Source: Omphiscola glabra
Taxonomy: Eukaryota; Mollusca; Gastropoda; Lymnaeidae
DNA: 64,000 bases
Reading direction: 5' to 3'
Assembly (NCBI GenBank): GCA_964017045.1
Contig: OZ024808.1
Location: 18,283,284 to 18,347,283, forward strand
Below are positions 34,891 to 46,170 of this stretch, in pieces. The position numbers were made by a program, and so were the translations under genes. How positions within the stretch are numbered: the first letter of the stretch is position 1; every line of letters begins with the position of its first letter. Under the pieces are notes generated by a model. It was given only the letters and a program-made list of their open reading frames with translations. It was not told the origin of the DNA and ran no database searches.

Positions 34891-36600
34891 TCAGCGAATG
34901 TACGTACCTTCCAATTCAATAGCTGTATGCAGTGCCCACTTGTTCATCAGATGTAAAACAGCATACATATATAAATTGCTAGCGACCAGTCAAACAAATA
35001 TTCAACCAAATGTTTTGTAACCTCTCAATTCTGGTACAAGTGTACCAATAGGTGCAGCCTTTTTTGTACAGGAGTCGCTCTAAACGGAAGTGGCCGTAGC
35101 ACATCCGACTTCTCAGCTATTCTCACGGAATATATTGTGAATCAAACACGTCCCACAGTATCTACTCAGAGGTTTAGCAGAGTTCTGCACAGAGCATCGA
35201 GAATCCTGTTAAGACATTCTTAGAGTCATCATCAACAACTAAAAGCGTACATATTTGATAAGAACTAGAGCAGTTTCTCTGTGCACAAACTGAGTTAAAA
35301 ATGTGTAAATCATAGTAAATCATAGTAACACATTTCAGTAGTGAGCATTGATGGTACTTGACTTTCAATATAAATATGCAATTGTTAATTTTGTGTGACT
35401 ATATCAATGGAAGTGTTATTTCCACTATCGACTTTAAATTATTCTATAAATGGGAGGTTGGTTGGGGAAGATGGCTGGATTCAGTGATCCATGTCTTCTT
35501 GTGTGTCTACTCACTTGGCACTAAGAGATGTTAAAAAACATTCCCCTAGTTTTAATTACTCTTAAAATCAGGTGGTGATTTCAGCACCAGAAGACATGGA
35601 TCACAATCACCCTTGACTTTTTGACATCTGGGACACGTGACAATACAGATGTTGAGGTCAAGGACATTGTTATAAAATGTCTTCCACATTTCAGGCTGTG
35701 ACTTATCTCTCTTATTGTCTCTTGCGACAAACTTATCTCTTATTATTGGTTAATATAATATTTATTTATTTATATTTTTTTTTTTTTTTTTTACCTCAAT
35801 CATTTTTTTTGTACTAGTCTTTCAAGATTGTTATATATTTTCAAAAATACTTGTTTTAAACATTTTGATATTTCAATATAAATAAAATGTGTAGGAATAT
35901 TTTACAATGCTCAACCCCTGAGTGCCAATCAGTATAATACTTATGTAAATAGCCAGTTGTCTTTCATAGAATGTGCAATATTATGTGTTATTGTTGTATG
36001 TAATGACTAATAGTATAAAGTGTCAATAATACAATGCCATCGATGTAGGAATATGCTCTGAATAGTCATGTAAATACCGCAATGCTATCTATACACCATG
36101 TGTGTTCTGACCAAATTGATCTAATTGTGTAAATAATGCAATGCCATCAATGCACCAATATATTGTAATTGTGTAAATAGTGCAATGCCACCAATGAACC
36201 AATATATTGTAATTGTGTAAATAGTGCAATGTCATCAATCATCTTACCCGTCTTGTATATTTGGATATAGCTTTATTTCATGTTAATAAAAAATATTTAA
36301 GTCACTTTCTATTTTGTCATGAAATAAGCTACAGTTTTGATGGGATTGGATAAGATTACATGAGTTCAATACCGCTTAGCTACACATACCATACAACCCA
36401 CTCCAGTAAGGGTCCAGTAATGATATAAATGTGGCATTGTAGGCCCCACTTTTACAGCGTTCACCCAGCAATGTCGTGGAATTTGACCGGCTTCTCCCCC
36501 GCCGCTTAGAATACTTAAAGATAGGAATATGAAACCATATTTGTGCTTTTGGTAATAGTTTAGTAGTTTATTACTCTGGAACCCCAGAGTATTATGATAT
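34891..36600. other. No gene seen; short 44-bp repeat
   Basis: The sequence is AT-rich. Near 36010-36240 a loose 44-bp repeat with CAATGCCATCAATGCACC and TTGTAATTGTGTAAATAG occurs four to five times. Nothing else stands out. Confidence 0.5.
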
Positions 36601-36670
36601 AGATCTTGTTGGAAAGGGGATATTATTATATATAGGGATCATGATTACAAGTTGCCGTTAAGGGATATGA

Positions 36671-37110
36671 GGCTATAGGCTGTGGTGGAAGCCTATAGCC
36701 GGTGATTCTAAATATGCAGCCCTGAGAAAGCTGCTCCTAGGCAACCGTTTCGTCCCAGCTATTTCGCGAACTAGTCGCGAGGTGGAAACCCACTGTAGAA
36801 TCCCTCTTAGAGGGCGTCCGATGCTTCCCCGGGACGGGTGGGGGAGATATTAGGACGTTAATTTACCGTCCCGGCCCCTGGGAGAGTGGACTACGGACGC
36901 TTGAAACACAGCGTCTTTGGTCGACCAGATGTCTCCGGTCGGGGAGGGTCTCCGTCGGCGAACCCGATCGAGCGGTTGCGGGCGGGGACGCTCCACGCCC
37001 GGGGAGGTCTCTGGCGCCCTTCCGCACGGCCTGCCGCCGAGGCGGCCGGCAGGTGCGGGTGGGCGCCGGGGAGGGCATAAGGAGCGTAAGCTCGACGGCC
37101 CGCTGACGCC
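36671..37110. other. GC-rich island that starts with a run of hairpins
   Basis: In AT-rich surroundings this 440-bp stretch is strongly GC-rich. Its first 150 bases contain successive inverted repeats: GGCTATAGGC/GCCTATAGCC (36671-36700), GCAGC/GCTGC (36716-36734), TCGCGA/TCGCGA (36764-36780), GTGG/CCAC (36782-36793) and CCCTC/GAGGG (36802-36814). The right part has CGGCCTGCCGCCGAGGCGG and more inverted repeats. No reading frame looks conserved. It may be the structured 5' end of a retrotransposon, a structured RNA gene, or a piece of rDNA spacer. I do not recognise it. Confidence 0.5.
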
Positions 37111-37990
37111 ATTTCCTAATGTGATATTATATATACCTTATTATATATCAACAGGATATTGTAATATTAAGTAGGCCTAATTAAGGGAGTTTTCATGTTC
37201 ATCCATGAGGGGCCCTGAGACCCAATCCCTTCTATTTAAAATATCTCATTTAACTTATATAAATATAAAAGTGTATCGTAGATAGCCGAGACACAACATG
37301 AACAGACATATTATACGTCTTTAGTGTTTTGGTCCAGGATTTTTACTTTTGTTTTGGTCGGAGTAGGAACCTATTTTTCAAAACCTTCATATGGCTTTAA
37401 TGTATACTGTTATGTCAAGGACTCATGATTCTAAGAACTTGGATACCAAACTTGTTCATGTAACTGAATTAGTAAAGAGGTATGAATATTTATAAATCTT
37501 AGTATATTGACTTAGTATTAAGTGCCATTATCGTAAGGATAAATCTGTTCAAGTAATTCACTTCAGCTTACTCACTTACACTCAGCGCATAGAGAACAGA
37601 CTCAACACATACCCACATTTATAGAAAACAGACGACTCAACACTAACCCACATTTATAGAGACCAGGCACAAAATTTTCTAAGGTGAAAAATAATTCATT
37701 AATTAAATTTTATTGTATAGCCTAATGAAAACGAAGGCGTCTCCTCACATTGAAAAAAAAAAATCCCCACATAAAAAGGGAGGTAACAAACGCAACATTT
37801 GTAAATTAAAAAAAAAATCACAAGTATTATTATTATTATTATTATTAGTGGTCTTATATTAAGTAATAAAAAAAGCATACATGATAATGTGCAGGGGTTG
37901 ACATGAAGCAAAAAATCTGTAATTTAAAAAAAAAAAACGCAGAAAATCAATAGTCACACCCACAGTTGAGCTAATTATATCAAACTAAAG
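37111..37990. other. No gene seen
   Basis: AT-rich sequence with a short (ATT)n microsatellite at about 37827-37848 and several poly-A runs. Confidence 0.5.
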
Positions 37991-38200
37991 AATAACTATA
38001 GCTTTAAACTGTAAGTAGAGATTTCATTACAGAATAACTATAGCTTTAAACTGTAAGTAGAGATTTCATTACAGAATAACTATAGCTTTAAACTGTAAGT
38101 AGAGATTTCATTACAGAATAACTATAGCTTTAAACTGTAAGTAGAGATTTCATTACAGAATAACTATAGCTTTAAACTGTAAGTAGAGATTTCATTACAG
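37991..38200. repeat. 42-bp tandem repeat, 5 perfect copies
   Basis: Each unit has AATAACTATAGCTTTAAACT followed by a segment that opens with GTAAGTAGAG and closes with ATTTCATTACAG. The copies appear identical. Confidence 0.97.
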
Positions 38201-40135
38201 AATCCGATTTTTTGTTGCTCGCATATCGGTATTTATTTTGTTTTATAGATTTATATTTTGCAGCTTCACCAGTTGATAGACTTTAATAACACTGTGTTAA
38301 ACTATCTTTACATCGATATAAAAGTCTATAAATTGAACATAGCTCTTGCTAAATATTAAACACGTGCTGTCTGTTTTCAAATAATATTTCATCATAAAAC
38401 CATGACTGCTAAAGTAGAGATATGTGTTGGTTATAAAATGTATAATTATAATAGCATAAAAAATGACTTAAGCATGAATTTTAATGTAGCCTACTCGACT
38501 CTTTTGAGTTAGATGAAATTAAAACTTAAAAAAAAATTATTAAAACCAAAATTAGGATTTTAACGTTTGCAGTGGACGGTTTATCAATTATCATTAAATC
38601 GAGTGCGCTTCTAATTTAGTAACACAGTTTCGGGAACAACAGGTTTTAAAAAAATTTCTTAGCCTTAGGCGCCTTAGCCTATACTTTTATATCCATAACG
38701 ACTTTTCTCTTTTTAATATCAGAATAAGGAACAATCTTGCCCAGCTATTTGAACGAATTTTAAAAAAATCATTTTTAGATGATAATCCAGTTGAAAGAAT
38801 ATATTTCTTAAACAACATTATTAAAAAAAAAATAAAAAAAATAGCATTGCGATTACCTTGCAAATTCTATTTTTCGGTGGTAGTTACAATAAATTCTATG
38901 GAAAGGGTAAAAAAAAAATGTCTTAAAGTAGGCCTCTATCGAAGAAGAAATTTGTAACTGATCTGAAACAAGTTATAGTATAGTAGTTTGAAAATCTAAA
39001 GCAACATTTCGATTAACTGAATATTGGGAATTTAAACTTTATTTTTATACGATTTCCTTCAAATAAAATCATACATTAATATTTATATATATGATGTCCT
39101 ATGTAAACATCTCAGGTCTTCTTAACATAATTATGCCGGTTATATACGTTTTATAAAAAAAATACTATAAAAATTGTAGGGTATAGCCCTTTCTACAAAT
39201 CAGTTTCTTCCTTCTTTTTGACTTCGGTAAAACTTGGAAATATTTAGAAATAAACGTATTTTTTGGTTTTTCTATTTCGTTCAACATGTAATACATTGTG
39301 TCAGAAATTCTTTTTTATGATGGATACTTTTTGGAAGGAAATATTTATTAAAAAAATATTTGTAAATTAATTTTATTTTTAAGAGCTTATCCCAATTAAT
39401 TAAAAAACACATTGCTATTCAGTAATATAAAAAATATATTTATATTTTATTATTTTTATATATGTATAACACACCGGGTCAAGCAGAAACGTTGCTTGAC
39501 TTTTTTTGCAACCCCCCCCCCCCCCCTGCAACTTTACGGTTTTGTCCTTCCTTACCTAGCATTAAAAGGTGATAATTAAAAGTATTTACAGCACAACTTA
39601 AAGCCCCTAAAATATACGAGGCACCATGCAGCTCGTATGGGTTGCAGGGCCTGCACACGATGGCTCTGAGGTCAAGTGACACCTAAAATCTTTGTAGCAC
39701 TTCTCCCGTTGCTCTCCATTTAAGTGTATAATGATGCAAAACTTAATATTTAACTGTGTACTAAAATGCATTCTTGCATGTTGAATTTATAAAAAAAAAA
39801 ATCCGGGGAATATAAAGATTTAAGTGTCGAGACTTAGCTAAGAAGTATCTATCGGCAAAATGCATATCCCTAAGGGCTCCCAACTTGATTGAATTTTGTT
39901 CATGTTGGGCTGGTGTTAGATCTGAGTTAGAGATGTCCATGTTATTATGGCTATTTTTAGCGCTTCCCACCAGAGGCGTAACTGGGTTTTTGGCGCCCTT
40001 GGCAATTTTGTTTTGTAAATAATAAAAATTTAAAAATTAGAGATTTAGCGGCGCCCTTTTGAACAGTCGTAGGCCGGCGCCCTTGGCAACTGCCCCGATG
40101 CCAAGCCGTTCCTACACCTACGTGTCCATTCCTTA
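38201..40135. other. No gene seen; AT-rich with one decayed MITE-like piece
   Basis: Mostly very AT-rich. 39973-40110 begins with CAGAGGCGTAACTGG and repeats GGCGCCCTTGGCAA, resembling the CAGAGGCGTAG element at 34022, but no right end or target duplication is clear. Confidence 0.45.
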
Positions 40136-40139
40136 TAAT

Positions 40140-40570
40140 GGATGCACGCCTGTCGTTGAGTTTGTAGCTGCCTGTCAGTTAGTTTGTAGCTGCCTGTCGT
40201 TTAGTTTGTAGCTGCCTGTCGTTTAGTTTGTAGCTGCCTTTCGTTTAGTTTGTAAATGCCTGTCGTTTAGTTTGTAGCTGCCTGTCATTTAGTTTTTAGC
40301 TGCCTGTCGTTTAGTTTGTAGCTGCCTGTCATTTAGTTTGTAGCTGCCTGTCATTTAGTTTGTAGCTGCATGTCGTTGAGTTTGTAGCTTCCTGTCGTTT
40401 AGTTTGTAGCTGCATGTCATTTAGTTTGTAGCTGCATGTCGTTTAGTTTGTAGCGGCATGTCGTTGAGTTTGTAGCTGCCTGTCGTTTAGTTTGTAGCTG
40501 CATGTCGTTTAGTTTGTAGCTGCATGTCATTTAGTTTGTAGCTGCATGTCGTTGAGTTTGTAGCTCCCTA
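40140..40570. repeat. 22-bp minisatellite, about 19 copies
   Basis: The unit is GTCGTTTAGTTTGTAGCTGC plus CT, with A/G and C/A variants. A CT-rich relaxed repeat (TCTGCCTGATTCTTCT) continues to about 40715. Confidence 0.95.
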
Positions 40571-41115
40571 ATATTTTATTTACGATTCTTCTTCTGTCTG
40601 ATTATTCTTCTGCCTGATTCTTCTTCAGTCTTATTCTTTTCTGCCTGATTCTTCTTCTGCCTGATTCTTATTCTGTCTGATTCTTCTTCTGTCAGATTCT
40701 TCTTCAGTCTGATTCTGCTACTTTCCGCCTCTACGCGGGAGTCACCGCTGGGAAGTGAGGTTGGCCAGCTGCTGCAAGGTGAGGCTTGCTGAAGGTCTAC
40801 ACGACCCAGGTGCCACGAATGGGGTAATATTTGTTGTGAAACAGTCCAATATTTCTTTGTCTGACCAAAGTGGCAACCAAATGTGGCTTGGGTGAAGCGA
40901 CAAGTTTCACACAGCGCCTCCCCCTCTTTTTTTCCTCTCTCTCTCTCTCTCCCCCTCCACTTTCTTTTTCCAAATACTTCATAGCTAATGTTTTATTACC
41001 GTTAACCTTTTTTTTTTTTTACCTTTAGAATCCAAACTTGAATATGAGTCCAGGAAGAATGAGACAGATAAGAGTAGCAAAGTATACGACCTGTTCATAG
41101 TGTATTCATTTAGAG

Positions 41116-41314
41116 CAGTGGTTCTCAACCTTTCTATGGCCGCGACCCTTTCATACAGTTCATCGTGTTGTGGCGACCCATAAGGCACAAAATTATTTTC
41201 GGTTATACTTCATATCTATAGAGCATATTTCTTTTCAGGTGGTTTTAGGCGACCCCCTGGGAAAGGGTCGTGCGACCCCCAAAGGGGTCGCGACCCATAG
41301 GTTGAGAATCGTTG
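41116..41314. mobile_element. hAT-type MITE, second copy of the 32493 family
   Basis: It starts CAGTGGTTCTCAACCT and ends AGGTTGAGAATCGTTG. The flanks ATTTAGAG (41108-41115) and ATTTAGAC (41315-41322) are a target duplication with one change. It shares GGCGACCC and GGGAAAGGGTCGTGCG with the first copy. Confidence 0.9.
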
Positions 41315-42018
41315 ATTTAGACGGAGATGTTGCTTGGTTGTTTGTTTACAAGGGAAACAAGAATTGTATGAAGATGCGTTTCAATTTAAAAATAAAGTGT
41401 GGCAAAGTCGACGAACGATTACTTCCCCCCTTGTTTCTAGCTCAGCTTCGAAACTGTGAGTTACATTGTCAGGGTGGGATGAACCATTTCAGAATGGAAT
41501 ATTGAGGGAGAAACCGCAAAAAATAAAAATAATAAATAAATAGATTATAATCGTGCTCAATGCCGTGGCAAGCAAAAATATAAAATATATATTATACTAC
41601 GCATTGTTTCATGAAAATTAGCGCACGAGCTGCGAGCACCTTCCGATGTCATTCACACCACCCACCCCCATATATCTTTCTTTTTATGTTCCATGGATCT
41701 ATTTTTTATGTTCCATAGATCTATGGTTTATGGCTTAATAGATCTATTCATTTTTGGGTCCCTTTTTACGTTATAATGCATGTCGAAAATAAATCTGAAT
41801 TAAACAATGGGAATCCATCCCAGGTATCTTTCCCTACTCCACTTCCCGAACCCGTCTTGTGTCCGCTTCTGATAGGTTTTGCTGAAATGTATAAGTTTGC
41901 AATCACGAGACTTAAAGTAAGTGATTTCCTTAAGTCGCATGCCACTGAAAAAATACGTCCATGACACGTCCCTTTGTCCACCTTTCATTTGATGCATTCA
42001 CTTCTGTTATACTCCAGG

Positions 42019-43154
42019 ACAAATGCGGTTTGAACCTTCAGTTGCTGCCCTAGAATGGAAATGGGTCAAGGACGCAAAGACACCCGGCACAATCTGTCAC
42101 CGAAAGCCACGAGCACTCGTGGTCAGGAGACTGTTGGAACCTGAGCGTGTTTTACCCAAACCTGAACACATCCCACCCCGTACTCGTCTGGATCCACGGT
42201 GGAGGCTTTCACGAGGGTTCACAATACGGTGACGGCAGCGGGGGCGACGCTCACTCGATTCGGTCTGGTTGTCGTCAAAATCAACTGTCGTCTCTCGCCC
42301 CTTTGGCTTCTTGTTCACGGGCGATGACGCCGTGCCGGCAAACTACGGCATGCTGGACCAGGTCATGGCGTTGACATGGGTTCACAGACACATTCATTTC
42401 TTTGGTGACCCTGCTCAGGTCACTATCGCCGGGAAAAGCGCCGGGTGGGGGGGGGGGGGCGGGGGCATAGTGTCGCATTCCAAATTCTTCCTCACTTGTC
42501 GAATGGTTTTTTCCATCGGGCCATTATGGAGAGCGGGTCGTCCCTTTCTTCGTCAGCCTGCGAAACGTCAGGGACATTGGTTGAAGTGAAAGATTTTACC
42601 AGAGCCGTCGCCACAAGCGTCTGGTGCGGTTACTCGTCGGCCTTAAACTGTTAGTCGCTGGTCGTCTGCTGAATGCGTCAGACGCCGCCTAGCAAAAATT
42701 CGGTATATCCTTCATAGGCGTCCCCAGAGGTGAGAAAAAGTTTGGGTTCCTCCCTCGTTCATCCTAAGAATATGATCTCCAGCGGTAATTTTAATAAGGT
42801 GGGTACGCTTAGGTAAGCGGTTTCAATATGGGCGAGTGGTCCTGCGTTATTCACGATGCTGCCAACGACAGGGTCACGAGGCAAGAATTCGCACGGTATT
42901 TTAGAGAATATTTTCGAAAGAGCTGGTTTTTAAATGATGAAGCAATAGAGTATAGAGCGACTCGTGGAGACGGCTTACCTCGTGAACGAGACGGATCACA
43001 TGAAAAATTCGGGAAAAGCCTGGTCAACGCCTTGGCTGATTTAACATACGGTGGCACCGCCCTACTTGTGCCGGAGAAAGCCGTCGAGAAAGCAGGTCTC
43101 ACAACCCAACACTGCTTCAACGAGTTAGTTAAAGGGCAAAGACAAGTGTACTAA
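42019..43154 (+). pseudogene. Type-B carboxylesterase/cholinesterase-family pseudogene
   Basis: After a splice-like acceptor (ATACTCCAG, ending 42018) the plus strand gives MRFEPSVAALEWKWVKDAK, then VLVWIHGGGFHEGSQYG, then [19 protein letters not shown] with [13 protein letters not shown], then [15 protein letters not shown], and at 42828-43154 a C-terminal piece with NDEAIEYRAT and SLVNALADLTYGGTA. This is the family order: N-terminal beta region, oxyanion HGGGF, nucleophile elbow, and catalytic-domain end. The pieces lie in different frames, so at least three frameshifts are needed. The elbow is GKSAG instead of the usual GESAG. A poly-G run follows it, and a dispersed repeat (42570-42632) sits where the protein should continue. 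The retained acceptor argues against a processed copy. Assembly error is possible but unlikely for so many lesions. Confidence 0.78.
42570..42632. repeat. Dispersed repeat piece inside the esterase pseudogene
   Basis: GGTTGAAGTGAAAGATTTTA and CGTCTGGTGCGG match, in reverse complement, the sequence at about 45773-45837 in the intron of the cysteine-rich gene. Confidence 0.7.
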
Positions 43155-43454
43155 GCATTTGGTTTACAGGTTTAAAATGTATATTTGATGCATAAAGATA
43201 ATCATTTTATACGCGACTGGAAATTTTTAAATCATATTTATTGTCAAAGCAAAAGGACAACAATTTTACAACAAAATATAATTGAGCAATTTGTATTGTC
43301 TGAGAACCATCGACCGAAAAATATGTACCCAATCGTGCTTAAAAAAGTTTATTCCCCTTTTTGGAGTCAGCGACATATTTTAACGAAACAATCAAAACAA
43401 ATAGAATTTTTATTTTGGTTTAACTGCGGCGAACCACAAGCTTCCCTGTGTCCT

Positions 43455-46150
43455 TCACCTTCGCTCGGGCAATTCTGGTCTCAGCGCAGTGAACGTAGAT
43501 TGGAAGCAATCGTCAAAACAGTTGTTTCCGTAGACCGGACACTGATCACCGCACGTGTCGAATGAATCAAAGCACGCTTTCCGACAAGGAGCAGCAACAG
43601 GCCAGCATTCTTCCAGACATGTGACCGTGTCGTCATTGAAACCCGACTCATAGCAGTCTGTAAGTTACAAAGAGGGTGATCCAATGATTAGCATAAAGTA
43701 TGAACAATTTGACCTATTTAAAAAATGTGTATTGAAAAAGCTACACATGCCCGATCAAACCATCTTTCCGCCTTCACAAAACGTCCCCTTAGCCCTTAAA
43801 TCCCAACTGATATTTTTAAACCTCGCCCCCCCCCCTCCCCCATATGAATGAACTATTCCAACAACTCGCCCGATCAAACACATTTCCATCTGTTATTTCC
43901 TTGGGTGTCTATAAAATTTATCAACAAATTATTTCATTTAGGATTTTGTTCAGCGTATTCACTTTTACAAGGAATTCATATGGTGGACTGCGTTCAAGAT
44001 GCGGAAAGTAAGGGATCGTTCGCAAATTAAGTCACGCGTAAACTCAAATATCCCCCCCTTGTCAAAAAGTGTCACAAAATCTTTACCCCCCCCCCCCCCC
44101 CTTAGTGTCAAGTCACCCACCTAACAAAAAAATTAAAAAATTAAAACTTACATAAAATTTTCATAACTAAACTAATATCTGAGTTTATTCTTCAAAATTT
44201 TCCCATAACGGATTAAGATGTAGTATTATTAGAAAACTGTGACGTAAAACGCAAAACAACGAAGTCCTCGCCAGGCCGAATGTAAAATGGCCACAACAGT
44301 TTTTGCGTCATTTTTCGAAATGTCCAGAAGGTGTGAGCGACTGAGTTTCAAGGTACTTATAATACTTTAGGCAATTTCGACCTCAAATGAATGTTTTTAA
44401 AATTAATTGAATAAAGATTTTTCAAAATTAGAAAATTTTATATATTTTTTTTTTTAAATGTATGTGACGTCACAAATTATATGACCCCCCCCCCCCTTTT
44501 CCCCCCGTCACAGAGTGTCACAAATTCTCGACCCTCCACCCCCCACCACTGAGCGTGACGTAATTTGCGAACGACCCCCAAAATAAATCATGGAACAAGA
44601 TATGTTTAGGCTTGAAAAAACAACAGCCGCTGAACAATTCAAATGACGTTTCCTTTAACTTTAAAAACTTTAATTCTTAGATCACAACAGTACAGTGTAG
44701 ATCTCTCAGCCTTGCTGCAGAAACAAAGGCGAGCTATAACAACAGAAGTGAAATTGTTCAATTCCAAAACCTGCCCGTCACATGATTCTGTGGTGCGTAC
44801 TGTCGAGGTAAAAGATTTAAGTACTATTGATGTAAAATTAATATTTTGATCTACAAAAAAATCAGCAGAATCGGAGAGAAATTTAGGACCGCAAGCCGCT
44901 AATAAGAAAGTATTTTATTGATTCCAGAGAAGGAGAGCTACATTGTGATCTGAGAACACTTAAGTATTTAATTTAAAATAATTTGTTATTTCTTGCTTTG
45001 TATTATCTGCCGAAGAAGTCATTTATTTGTAATGCCTTTTTTCTTTTTCAATACTAAACATATTTATTTACTTCAAATAAAAAATGAACCTAAAGATTTG
45101 ACTCATCTCTTTTTGTATGTGAGTTTTTTTATGTTGCTATTGGCAACTGGGGTACTACGTCAGAAAAAGCCTCAACGATTGATATCTTTGAACATTGACA
45201 ATTATTTACAATTTTCATGTTGCGTGGTATCCAAGGACTAAAACCAGGGGCGTAGCAAGGATTAGTGCCATCGATTGTAGGAAAAATAGTCACAGGAAAA
45301 TAGACAGAAAAAAGTCACATGTAAAATAGACACGGAAAAAAAAAGTCACAGGAAAATTAGACAGAAAAAGAGCACAGAAAAAAAGTCACTAAAAAGTTCA
45401 CAGAAAAACCTTTTATTAACCGTTATTTTATTTGTAAGTCCATGTAAGTAAATGTTTATGATAAAATAAATATCAGTAAATGAAGCCACAATTCACAGGG
45501 AGAAAAGTGATAGGAAGAAAGAAAACAAAATATGATACATTGATACTTTGTCTGGATAGTGTTATCACTAACCTACTTTCACAATGAAATGCCCCTTACT
45601 TTCCTTTGATTCATTCATTATGTGAGATGTGTCAGGGAGATCAAAGATGAGAATCAAATCGCAATCCTCTTGGGCGAGAGTTTAATGTCTGCGCAATCGC
45701 TTGCTATTTTATGACTTTCTTTCCGCTCACCAGTGCCGCCAGGGGCGCGCCCCAAGATTTTTGCCACCCCCGAGTTCCCGCACCAGACGTTTGTGGCGAT
45801 GGCTCTGGTAAAATCTTTCACTTCAACCAACGTCCTAAGATTTTTGCCGCCCCCGCACTTCCAGTAAAAATCTCCAAAGTTGGCTGAAAATGCCAAAACA
45901 AGCTATTTAAAAAGGGCCGTTCTTGGTGTACCGCCCCCACCCCCCTCCTTCCTACGCCAATGGTTACGAAATGCAAACAGGTCAAGAGGAGAAAACAACT
46001 TTTTTATGACCTACCCTTGTCTTCTATGCAACGCCTCTCCAGCGCCTCAAAATCGTCGCACTTGTCCTGGCAAAAATCTGCCCTCGGGTCACTGTCTGCC
46101 ATCACCAGGGCAATCACCAATGATAAGGCAACAATATCCATCAGAGACAT
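43455..46150 (-). CDS. Small secreted cysteine-repeat protein (novel or unrecognised)
   Basis: Two coding exons on the minus strand, 46150-46015 and 43657-43455, join G|AC across a 2.4-kb intron (donor GTAGGT, acceptor TAACTTACAG) to give 112 residues. Residues 1-18 form a signal peptide (MSLMDIVALSLVIALVMA, likely cut after VMA). The mature part is acidic and has 12 cysteines spaced CX3C-X9-CX5C-X11-CX3C-X6-CX3C-X6-CX3C-X6-CX3C, so the last four CX3C pairs repeat every 11 residues. It ends ELPERR before TGA. The ATG context is AACCATGT. Just upstream, TTATTTCAG (ending about 46170) suggests a preceding non-coding exon. The protein is probably exported and disulfide-rich, perhaps a helical-hairpin peptide, pheromone or venom-like peptide. 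I do not recognise the family and assign no function. Confidence 0.72.
44012..44579. mobile_element. MITE with long terminal inverted repeats (intron of the cysteine-rich gene)
   Basis: The left end GGATCGTTCGCAAATTAAGT and the right end, in reverse complement GGGGGTCGTTCGCAAATTAC, match over about 28 bp. Subterminal GTGTCACAAA and C-runs are mirrored too. No clear multi-base target duplication is seen, so it may use a TA target. Confidence 0.8.
45275..45410. repeat. A-rich GTCACAGGAAAATAGAC repeat
   Basis: Diverged units near AAAAAGTCACAGGAAAATAG resemble those at 31495-31855. A GGGGCGTAGCAAGGATTAG phrase stands just before them, as with other repeats here. Confidence 0.7.
45733..45962. repeat. 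Dispersed GC-rich repeat (intron of the cysteine-rich gene)
   Basis: GCCGCCAGGGGCGCGCCCC leads into AAGATTTTTGCCACC and later CTTCCTACGCCAATGG. Parts recur at 42570-42632 and 53215-53352. The plausible ORF on the minus strand is only the repeat. Confidence 0.65.
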
Positions 46151-46170
46151 GGTTGCTAAGTCTACACAAC

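Noticed and set aside
36863..37174. Several ORFs in the GC-rich island
   Set aside because: GC-rich DNA has few stop codons; the readings are rich in R, P, A and G with no conserved motif.
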